The position numbers and the translations under genes were made by a program. Shown here one piece after another: positions 57,401 through 64,000 of a stretch of 64,000 nt of DNA. The stretch's first letter is position 1; each line of letters begins with the position of its first letter. The DNA is taken from contig JACRBQ010000004.1 in assembly GCA_016213135.1 (NCBI GenBank), forward strand, positions 1-64,000, given 5' to 3'. The stretch is from Chloroflexota bacterium. Lineage in GTDB: Bacteria; Chloroflexota; Anaerolineae; Anaerolineales; VGOW01. Below the pieces are notes generated by a model. The model saw only the letters and a list, made by a program, of their open reading frames with translations. It ran no database searches and was not told the origin of the DNA.

Positions 57401-60400
57401 ATGCCTTCCCGCCTCAAGTCCCTTGAACTCACCGGCTACAAAACGTTTGCCAGCAAAACGCTCTTTGCTTTTGGCGACCAGATCACCGCCATCGTCGGCC
57501 CCAACGGCTCGGGCAAATCCAACGTCGCCGACAGCATCCGCTGGGTCCTCGGCGAGCAATCCTTCTCCCTCCTGCGCGGCAAGAAAACCGAAGACATGAT
57601 CTTCGCCGGCTCCGAACTGCGCCCCCGCGCCGGCATGGCCCAGGCCAGCGTCACCTTCGACAACACCGACGGCTGGCTGCCGCTCGAGTTCGCCGAGATC
57701 AGCATTGCCCGCCGCGCCTACCGCGACGGCACCAACGAATACCTGCTCAATGGGCAGCGCACGCGCCTGCGCGACATTGCCGAGCTGCTGGGCAAAGTGG
57801 GCCTGGCCGAGCGCACGTATACCATCGTCGGCCAGGGCCTCATCGACAACGCCCTCTCGCTCAAAGCCGACGAGCGCCGCGCCCTGTTCGAGGAAGCCGC
57901 CGGCATCGGCCTCTACCGCGCCAAGCGCGAAGACTCCCTGCGCAAACTGGAGCAAACGCAGCGCAACCTTGAGCGCGTGCACGACATCCTCGCCGAAATC
58001 GGCCCGCGCGTGCGCACCCTCGAACGGCAGGCCCAGCGCGCCCGCGACTACAATCAGGTCAAAACCGAACTCGATGGCGTGCTAAAAACGTGGTACGGCT
58101 ACCACTGGCACGCCTCCAACGCCGCGTTGGCCGCCGCCCGCGCCGTCGCCGAGGCGCACGCCGCCACCCTGTCTGCCCTGCAACAAGAGCAGCAAACGCT
58201 CGACCACTCGCTGACCGGCCTGCGCGCCAGACTCGCCGCCCAGCGCAACCAACTCACGCAGTGGCAGCGCGAGTCTGCCCGCCTGCGCGCCGACGCCGAA
58301 AGCCTCGCCCGCAACCGCGCCGTGGCCGACGAACGGCTGCGCTCGCTGGCCGAGCAGCGCGAGGCCCTCACCGCCGAACTCGCCGCCCTCGAAACCGACC
58401 TTACCGCCCAAACCGGACAGTTCAACGCCGCCAAAGCGGAACTGGAACGGCTCGAAGCCGAGCGCAACGCCGCCCGCGCCCAACTCGACTCCATCGAAAC
58501 CCTCCGCCAACAGCGCGACACCGATCGCAAAACACTGGCCGACCGCGAGGCCGAAGCGCGCCACCGCGTCGCCGCCCTCGCCGCCCAAATTGCCGACCGC
58601 ACCCTGCGCCGCGAACGCCTGGCCGCCGACCGCGAACGGCTGGCCGCCGCCACCGCCGAGCACACCGCCGCCCTCGAACAGGCCCGGCCTCTCATGGCCG
58701 AAAAACAAACCGCCCACGCCGCCCGCGAGGCCGAAGCCGCCGACGCCCACACCCGCCACAACGACTCCGAAAGCCGCCTCAACGACCTCGCCGCCCGCAT
58801 CCGCCAGACCGAAACCGACCTCGCCGCCGCCGCCGCGCAACTGGCCGACGCCGGCGCCGCCGAGGGCAAACTCGCCGCTCGCGCCGACGTGCTCGCCCAA
58901 ACCCGCGCCGGTCTCGCCGGCGACGCCTCCGGCCTCGCCGTCCTCCGCCGCGCCGCGCAGGAAAACCGCCTCACCCTGCACGCCGAACTGGCCGACGTGC
59001 TCACCGTCCCGCCCGAACTCGACACCGCCATTGCCGCCGCCCTCGGGCAATTCCTCAACGCCGTCCTCACCGACGATCACGATCCAACGCTCGACCTCAT
59101 TGCCCATGCCGAGGCCCGCGCATCTTTGTTGCCGATGGATCGACTGCGGCCGAACCCGCTCGACCTTTCGACCCTTCCCCCCGGTGACGCCCTCGTTGGA
59201 CTTGCCGCCGACCTGGTGACCTGCCCCCCAACTTACCGCCCTGCAGTCCACGCCCTCCTCGGACGCACCGTCATCGTCCGCACCCGTGACGCCGCTCGCC
59301 AACTCGCGCCGCTGCTGCCTCCCGGCGCTGCCGCCATCACCCTGACCGGCGAAACCTTTTTCGCCAATGGCGGCATCCTCGCCGGACGCGACGCCTCCAA
59401 CACCACCCTGGCCCTGGCCCGCGAATGGCGCGACCTGCCCATCGAGATCGAACGCGCCCGCGCGCGCCGCCGCTCTTTTGAAACCCGCCGCGACCAACTC
59501 GACGACTCTCTGCGCCGACTGCGCGCCGACCGCGACGCCGCCGCCGAAGCGCACCGCGCCCTGCAAACTGCGGAGCGCGCCGCCGCCGCCGCGCGCGACA
59601 CCGCCCGCCTCGAACTCGAACGCGCCCGGCAAGCGGCAGACCTCCAGCAAAACCAATTGGACGCCCTCAGCGCGCAAATCGCGCAAACCTTTGCCGACGA
59701 CGCCGGGCTGGCCGCCGAACTCGACTCGCTGGCCGCCGGACTTGCCGCGGCCGAGCAAACCGCTCATACCCTCGCCGCCCAAACCGGCCAACTCACCACC
59801 GCCGACCTCGCCGACACGCGAAGTGTGGCCGAATGGCAAACCGCCGCCGCCGTGGCCGGCCGCGCCGCCGCCGACGCCCAAACCCGGTTGGGCGAAATGC
59901 AAACCGCGCTGGATCGCGCCACCGTGATGGTAGCCGCCCGCCGCGCCCGGCTGCACACCCTCGAAACCGACAGCCAGGATATTGTGGCCGCCTCCGCCGC
60001 CGACCGGGGCAAGCTGGAGGCCCTCAACGCCCAGCAAACCGCGCTGGCCGCGCTCATAGCCCCGTCGGAAAAACAGTTCTCTCATCACGAAACCGAACTG
60101 GCCGCCATCGAAACCGCCGAGGCCGAATTGCGCGCCGAACTGCACAACGCCGAGCGCCACCACGCCGACGCACAACTGGATTTTGCCCGCAAGAAAGACG
60201 AGCTCGAATCCCTGCGCCGCCACATCTCCGACGACTTCGGGCTGGTGGCCCTCGACTACGCCGAGGACGACATGCCCAGCGCCACGCCGCTGCCGCTCGA
60301 GGGCGTGGTGGAACATTTGCCCCACGTGGAAACGTTGCCCGAGGGCGTGCAAGAGTCGCTCGAACGTTACCGCCGCCAGTTGCGCCGCATGGGCGCCATC

Positions 60401-61003
60401 AACCCGGATGCCCTCAACGAATTCACCGAGGTCAAAGAGCGGCACACCTTCCTCACCGCGCAAGTGGCCGACCTCGAAGCCGCCGCCGCCCAACTACGCG
60501 AGATCATTGCCGAGTTGGATTTGCTGATGGAGCGCGAGTTCCGCAAGACGTTTGACGCCGTGGCCGAGCAGTTCAAAGACACCTTTGCCCGGCTGTTCGG
60601 CGGCGGCACGGCCAGGCTGCTGCTCACCGAGCCGGACGATCCCAACAACTCCGGCATCGATATTCTGGCTCGGCTGCCGGGGCGCAAGCAACAGGGGCTG
60701 GCCCTGCTCTCCGGCGGCGAGCGCGCCCTCACCGCCTCGGCTCTCATCTTTGCCCTGCTGCGAGTGAACCCCCCGCCCTTTGCCATGCTGGACGAAGTGG
60801 ACGCCGCCCTCGACGAAGCCAACGTGGGCCGCTTCCGCGACCTGCTCGTCGAAATGAGCCGGCAGACCCAGTTCGTCGTCATCACCCACAACCGCTACAC
60901 TGTGCAAGCCGCCGACACCGTCTACGGCATCTCCATGGGCGCCGACAGCGTCAGCCAGGCCATCAGCCTCAAGCTCGACGGGGAAACCGTCGCGAAGGCA
61001 TAG
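57401..61003 (+). CDS. smc: Chromosome segregation protein SMC
   Basis: 1200 residues from ATG 57401. Walker A is GPNGSGKSN (about 33-41) in the N-terminal head. Long coiled coils flank the hinge at about residues 515-660 (LADVLTVPPELDTAIAAALGQFLNAVLTDD). The C-terminal head carries the signature LSGGERALTASALIFA and Walker B PPFAMLDEVDAALDEANVG. The dimer forms a ring with ScpA/ScpB to organise the chromosome. The start follows a pyrimidine-rich repeat, without a clear ribosome site. Confidence 0.96.
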   Translation: MPSRLKSLELTGYKTFASKTLFAFGDQITAIVGPNGSGKSNVADSIRWVLGEQSFSLLRGKKTEDMIFAGSELRPRAGMAQASVTFDNTDGWLPLEFAEISIARRAYRDGTNEYLLNGQRTRLRDIAELLGKVGLAERTYTIVGQGLIDNALSLKADERRALFEEAAGIGLYRAKREDSLRKLEQTQRNLERVHDILAEIGPRVRTLERQAQRARDYNQVKTELDGVLKTWYGYHWHASNAALAAARAVAEAHAATLSALQQEQQTLDHSLTGLRARLAAQRNQLTQWQRESARLRADAESLARNRAVADERLRSLAEQREALTAELAALETDLTAQTGQFNAAKAELERLEAERNAARAQLDSIETLRQQRDTDRKTLADREAEARHRVAALAAQIADRTLRRERLAADRERLAAATAEHTAALEQARPLMAEKQTAHAAREAEAADAHTRHNDSESRLNDLAARIRQTETDLAAAAAQLADAGAAEGKLAARADVLAQTRAGLAGDASGLAVLRRAAQENRLTLHAELADVLTVPPELDTAIAAALGQFLNAVLTDDHDPTLDLIAHAEARASLLPMDRLRPNPLDLSTLPPGDALVGLAADLVTCPPTYRPAVHALLGRTVIVRTRDAARQLAPLLPPGAAAITLTGETFFANGGILAGRDASNTTLALAREWRDLPIEIERARARRRSFETRRDQLDDSLRRLRADRDAAAEAHRALQTAERAAAAARDTARLELERARQAADLQQNQLDALSAQIAQTFADDAGLAAELDSLAAGLAAAEQTAHTLAAQTGQLTTADLADTRSVAEWQTAAAVAGRAAADAQTRLGEMQTALDRATVMVAARRARLHTLETDSQDIVAASAADRGKLEALNAQQTALAALIAPSEKQFSHHETELAAIETAEAELRAELHNAERHHADAQLDFARKKDELESLRRHISDDFGLVALDYAEDDMPSATPLPLEGVVEHLPHVETLPEGVQESLERYRRQLRRMGAINPDALNEFTEVKERHTFLTAQVADLEAAAAQLREIIAELDLLMEREFRKTFDAVAEQFKDTFARLFGGGTARLLLTEPDDPNNSGIDILARLPGRKQQGLALLSGGERALTASALIFALLRVNPPPFAMLDEVDAALDEANVGRFRDLLVEMSRQTQFVVITHNRYTVQAADTVYGISMGADSVSQAISLKLDGETVAKA

Positions 61004-61036
61004 CGCCCCGCCCTACCCCGTTCGCCAGGAATCAAA

Positions 61037-61076
61037 CAGGGCGGCCACCCGATTGGGGTGGCCGCCCTGTGCTTTT
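61037..61076 (+). terminator. Rho-independent terminator of smc
   Basis: CAGGGCGGCCACCC and GGGTGGCCGCCCTG form a perfect 14-bp stem, then GTGCTTTTCT. It is strong as a hairpin, with a modest T tract. Confidence 0.85.
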
Positions 61077-61167
61077 CTGATCGTTGTTGCACCTGGACGC
61101 GGATTAGCAGCAAGTCAATTCCGCGCAGATTACACGGCGCGCGCCAGCGACTTTGCCTAATTAGCTC

Positions 61168-61521
61168 TCATCGTAACGGCAGGTAACGCACCTGGCCTTC
61201 CCATTCGTCATCCAAACTACACCCGGCGAGCCAGAGGATATCTTCAATCACTTCACCGATTGAGGCTGAACGACTGACTTCGAAAACTCCGGGCATGTGC
61301 TTGCCGGCGCGGCTACGGTCGTAAGCGTATTTCGTAATCGTCGTTACGTCATGCGTCAGCAAAACGCGATTTTGTTGCGCCGCCAATTCCAAAACAGCCG
61401 GGTCGTCTGCGCCTGATAATCCTATGTCTTGAATGCGGACAATGTCCAGATCGGGCTTGCGGCGCAGGAGGCCGCGCACTATGTCGTTGTTGAAGTTTTC
61501 ATCGGCGGCAAACAGAAGCAT
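61168..61521 (-). CDS. DUF5615 PIN-like protein (probable toxin)
   Basis: 117 residues. FAADENFNNDIVRGLLRRKPDLDIV with Asp/Glu near the N terminus and VLLTHDVTTITKYA match the DUF5615/Mut7-C-like PIN fold, a predicted RNase. It follows a DUF433 gene by 3 nt; the DUF433/DUF5615 pairing is a known predicted toxin-antitoxin couple. Confidence 0.85.
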   Translation of the reverse strand: MLLFAADENFNNDIVRGLLRRKPDLDIVRIQDIGLSGADDPAVLELAAQQNRVLLTHDVTTITKYAYDRSRAGKHMPGVFEVSRSASIGEVIEDILWLAGCSLDDEWEGQVRYLPLR

Positions 61522-61524
61522 TGT

Positions 61525-61860
61525 TCATGCTTTCCGGCTAACCTGACGTGCTGTCAATCGCTCGCGCACACCGCTGGGGCTGAAGCGAGATTCATTCTCT
61601 TTCCGCACCTGCTCAGCTTGTTCGCGTCGTCGGCTGAGATAAGCTTCCACTTCGGCGTATCGTCGGAGATGGTAGCCGATGACAGAATAGACATCGGCGA
61701 GGGGTAGAGTGGGAAATTGCTGGGCAATCTCTTCGGCAGTCGCGCCGTCATTGAATGCGGCGACAACTGTATCGAGCGTTACCCGCGTTTTACTCACGCG
61801 CATTACGCCGTCCGCGTCTGTCTCGATAGGGATAGTCTCAGTAATAGAGAGAATACTCAT
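61525..61860 (-). CDS. DUF433 protein (probable antitoxin)
   Basis: 111 residues. DUF433 core: MRVSKTRVTLDTVVAAFNDGATAEEIAQQFPTLPLADVYSVIGYHLR, a winged-helix DNA-binding fold. The charged C-terminal tail may bind the DUF5615 partner. It is the first gene of the pair and the likely autorepressor. Confidence 0.85.
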   Translation of the reverse strand: MSILSITETIPIETDADGVMRVSKTRVTLDTVVAAFNDGATAEEIAQQFPTLPLADVYSVIGYHLRRYAEVEAYLSRRREQAEQVRKENESRFSPSGVRERLTARQVSRKA

Positions 61861-61941
61861 GGCTCGACCTCCAAACAGACCGAATTCAGGTCTGCGAGGG
61901 CAGGCTTTGGGACAGCTGCCATGTAATCGAAGCGAACGCGA

Positions 61942-62517
61942 TTAGCCGCGCGATCGCTCCAGCATGAGCATCATGATCACGGAAGGCATCAGCAGGTTTT
62001 CATCGGCGGCGGAGAAATCACCCCGCTTTTCGACGATGAACTTGCCCTCGAACATCGCCGGTTGCTTCTTGAGATATAGCACCGTCTGCCCGCGCAGATC
62101 GACCAAATACGCCGGGTTGATGAACATGCCGACAAACGGTATGTCGCTCACCAGGCCGTCGAGCACTTTGAGCCAAGGGTTCTCTTCGTGAATCAACCCC
62201 GCGTCGCCGCCGCCGGCATCCACGACATTATAAGACGCCTTCCACAGCGAGCGCATGCCCTGTCGTTTGACTGCGCCCACCGATGCCCCACCAGCGGCAG
62301 TAATGTTGTATTGCGCCGAGAAATCGATGATCTTGTTGGCCTTGATTTGGTACAACAGATTCTGCTGACCCTCATCGGCGAACACCTTGATATCTTCTTT
62401 CAGCGCCAGCGCCTTCTGCTTGACGTACAGAACTGTCTGGCCGGAAGCATCGGTCACTTTCACTTGCGGATTAAAGGCAATGATCTTGAAAGAGAGGTTG
62501 AGCGGGTAGTTCAGCAT
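61942..62517 (-). CDS. LURP-one/scramblase-like protein
   Basis: 191 residues. Beta-rich sequence with the repeated pattern QVKVTDASGQTVLYVKQKALALKEDIKVFAD and AYLVDLRGQTVLYLKKQPAMFEGKFIVEK, as in LURP-one-related (Tubby-like) proteins, which are related to phospholipid scramblases. The last 15 residues are hydrophobic (LMPSVIMMLMLE). The function in bacteria is unknown. GGAGG-like AGGAAAC before the ATG. Confidence 0.75.
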   Translation of the reverse strand: MLNYPLNLSFKIIAFNPQVKVTDASGQTVLYVKQKALALKEDIKVFADEGQQNLLYQIKANKIIDFSAQYNITAAGGASVGAVKRQGMRSLWKASYNVVDAGGGDAGLIHEENPWLKVLDGLVSDIPFVGMFINPAYLVDLRGQTVLYLKKQPAMFEGKFIVEKRGDFSAADENLLMPSVIMMLMLERSRG

Positions 62518-62559
62518 AGTTTCCTCCGTGAGACATGGGTTGATGCGGCTACTTTAGCC

Positions 62560-62943
62560 TCAAGTGGGCTTTGAGTCAACTCCCGCCGCGTCACTGGCAC
62601 ATAAGCCGCACAGCAAGCCGAGGAGCAACCGCCCTGGAGCGAGGCCCCAGGCATAAAGGTCAAAGGCGTTCGCCACCAGCAAGCCAAGCGCCAGGGCCAC
62701 GCCGACGGCGGCGGCAGGGTCTGCCCGCGCCCGCCACGCCAGCCATATTACTCGCGCATACAGCCCGACCACTAACACGCCGCCCATCAGCCCCAACTCG
62801 CCGAGCGCCATCGCCATTAAGTTGTGCACTGGCGCCTTAACCCGCCCCGACAAATGCTCAACCGCGCCCTGCATATAATTACCAAGTCCCACTCCGAGAG
62901 CCGGCTGCGCCCGAAACAGTTCCCACGCCCCCTCTGCCACCAA
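62560..62943 (-). pseudogene. O-antigen ligase-like protein, C-terminal part after an in-frame amber codon
   Basis: 127 residues in the same frame as the next gene, separated from it only by TAG and three codons. ALVAEGAWELFRAQPALGVGLGNY with the following LSGRVKAPVHNLMAMALGELGLMGG is the periplasmic loop and end of Wzy/WaaL-type proteins. Removing the TAG at 62955-62953 would give one protein of about 439 residues. No start codon with a ribosome site is seen here, so this part is probably not made alone. Confidence 0.75.
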
Positions 62944-62952
62944 GGCCCGATC

Positions 62953-63879
62953 CTACAAAGACTTGATCTCCACCCACGCCGCCTCTGACGGGGCAATGCG
63001 CTGGGCGATCCACGGCCCGAACCCAAAAAAGAAAAGCGACGCCGTAGCGGTCATCAACCCGACCGCCGCCACGACTCGCCCTCGGCCCTCGCGTAGACCG
63101 CAGATGAGCACATAGACCGCCGCCAGGCCAAATGCGATCCAGCCGCCGCGCGAAAACGTAATGCCCAGCAGCAGCACGCTTAGCGCCAGCCCCCCGCCCG
63201 CTTGCCAGCGCCCTGCCCGGCTCTCAGGCCCGGCCAACCACACGCCTAAAAGAATTAGCGCCAGTACACCTGCGAAACCGGCGAGATGATTCGGATGCTC
63301 GGTTGTCCCGTAAGCGCGCAGTAATGGCCGGCCCACAGCGTTGAGCAAATAACTTGCCCCGGGGTCGCCCACCCGAAAATCTTGGCCCCATCTTAGCAGC
63401 AGGCCGTTCGTCAAAGTCGAGCCGGTCGCCATTTGTGATGCGCCGATCATCAACTCCACCACAAGCAGTGGGCCAACAACAGGGAGCAAAGTGCGCCACG
63501 CCGGAGGGCGTTCGCCGCTGTTGACGACGCTCAGATACACCGCGACGACCACCCACCATTCCGCCGCCGTCCACAGCGCCAGGCCTGCGTTCAATGCCCA
63601 CAAAGCGCTCAGTGTCCCCCATAAAGCAATGCCGATCAAAACCGGCGTGAGGATCGGATCGCCCCAGCGCCACTTGCGTTTTTTGGCAACCGTTTCCAGA
63701 AACATTGCCACGCACAACATCAACCCAAAAGCTGTCGACAGATGCAGTGTAAAGCTGTTGAAAGGAGTCGAGATGGGGCGGTCATCCAGAACTTGGCGCC
63801 AGAGCCAGATCGGCCAGAATGCGCCGGCAAATGTCAGCAGGAAGAGAAGCCGTCGAGTGCGTGAGAGAATGCGTGTCAT
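62953..63879 (-). CDS. O-antigen ligase/polymerase-like membrane protein, N-terminal part
   Basis: 308 residues with about nine hydrophobic segments. Features of O-antigen ligase (Wzy_C) proteins: LWALNAGLALWTAAEWW, GTTEHPNHLAGFAGVLAL and GITFSRGGWIAFGLAAVYV. A TAG (62955-62953) ends it just before the conserved GVGLGNY loop. Without readthrough the product lacks the last helices and is probably inactive. ATG 63879 overlaps the stop of the preceding gene. Confidence 0.8.
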   Translation of the reverse strand: MTRILSRTRRLLFLLTFAGAFWPIWLWRQVLDDRPISTPFNSFTLHLSTAFGLMLCVAMFLETVAKKRKWRWGDPILTPVLIGIALWGTLSALWALNAGLALWTAAEWWVVVAVYLSVVNSGERPPAWRTLLPVVGPLLVVELMIGASQMATGSTLTNGLLLRWGQDFRVGDPGASYLLNAVGRPLLRAYGTTEHPNHLAGFAGVLALILLGVWLAGPESRAGRWQAGGGLALSVLLLGITFSRGGWIAFGLAAVYVLICGLREGRGRVVAAVGLMTATASLFFFGFGPWIAQRIAPSEAAWVEIKSL

Positions 63880-64000
63880 GGGTTCCGGCCCAGCCAGCGT
63901 CGCGCTCCCTGCAACCAGTCCAGCAGAGCAAATTGCAGGCGTAATTTTCTGCTCAGATGACGGCGGCGCGTAAAAAAGTCGTGGTTGCGCTTGCGGGCCT
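63876..64000 (-). CDS. C-terminal end of an unidentified protein (5' part beyond window)
   Basis: A minus-strand frame open to the window edge ends with TGA overlapping the ATG of the O-antigen-ligase-like gene. The visible 40 residues are basic (RKRNHDFFTRRRHLSRKLRL...ARRWLGRNP), like the cytoplasmic tail of a membrane or glycosyltransferase protein. No family can be named. Confidence 0.55.
   Translation of the reverse strand, partial: ARKRNHDFFTRRRHLSRKLRLQFALLDWLQGARRWLGRNP

Noticed and set aside
58082-60493. 803-residue antisense ORF opposite smc
   Set aside because: Gly-rich low-complexity sequence (GGGG, GGQRG) produced by the third-position GC bias of smc; no motif and no ribosome site.

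Overview
GC-rich bacterial chromosome segment that reads like an uncultured Chloroflexota (Anaerolineae-like) genome. The pointers are a lipoprotein with FGxPxSE repeats, Pro/Thr-rich LysM lipoproteins, a roadblock-V4R-response regulator operon, many -10 boxes sitting directly on start codons (leaderless genes), and heavy seeding with short palindromic and short-period repeats. There are no rRNAs and no CRISPR array. The taxonomic call is inference.

Layout. 1-2.2 kb (minus): FAD subunit of a molybdenum hydroxylase, YqeC and YqeB, the accessory set of selenium-dependent molybdenum hydroxylases; selB lies at 30.5-32.4 kb. 2.3-6.0 kb (plus): MFS transporter, LysM lipoprotein, acyltransferase, and a two-ORF, membrane-anchored Cas4-like nuclease. 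6.05-8.95 kb (minus): rsmA/ksgA, a YabE/Rpf-like protein, SRP RNA and tRNA-Ser. 9-13.4 kb: GH1 glycosidase, GNAT protein, repeat lipoprotein, DedA. 13.5-15.5 kb: roadblock, V4R and response-regulator operon. 15.6-20.5 kb: polyprenol-phosphate sugar transferase and a giant YfhO-flippase fusion. 20.5-23.2 kb: lower-GC unknown gene plus PIN gene, then asnS. 23.4-29.8 kb: cytochrome c, VOC protein, membrane proteins, methyltransferase, and a NarX/NarL-type two-component pair. 29.8-33.7 kb (minus): cyclophilin, selB, coiled-coil protein. 33.7-36.2 kb: two GT4 glycosyltransferases. 36.3-40.0 kb (minus): an orphan complex-I/hydrogenase-4-like membrane module. 40-44 kb: DUF309 protein, small proteins, a frameshifted HEAT-like gene, carD, an RRM protein and a luciferase-like oxidoreductase.

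44.2-53.2 kb is a defence-type island on the minus strand: a type I restriction-modification system (hsdM, hsdS, hsdR) interrupted by a REP-associated tyrosine transposase (RAYT) with its palindromic repeats, a YgjP-like metallopeptidase, an attC-like palindrome and a RelBE-type module. 53.5-64 kb: tRNA-Gln, a C39-type peptidase, HAD phosphatase, L,D-transpeptidase, an MNT/HEPN pair whose HEPN gene has an amber codon, smc, a DUF433/DUF5615 pair, a LURP-one-like protein, and an O-antigen-ligase-like gene also broken by an amber codon.

Most distinctive: (i) the Cas4-like protein split between two ORFs at the turn of an inserted transmembrane hairpin, with its four Cys ligands divided between the two products; (ii) the RAYT/REP system embedded in the restriction locus, with a REP copy read in frame inside hsdM; (iii) the YfhO-flippase fusion.
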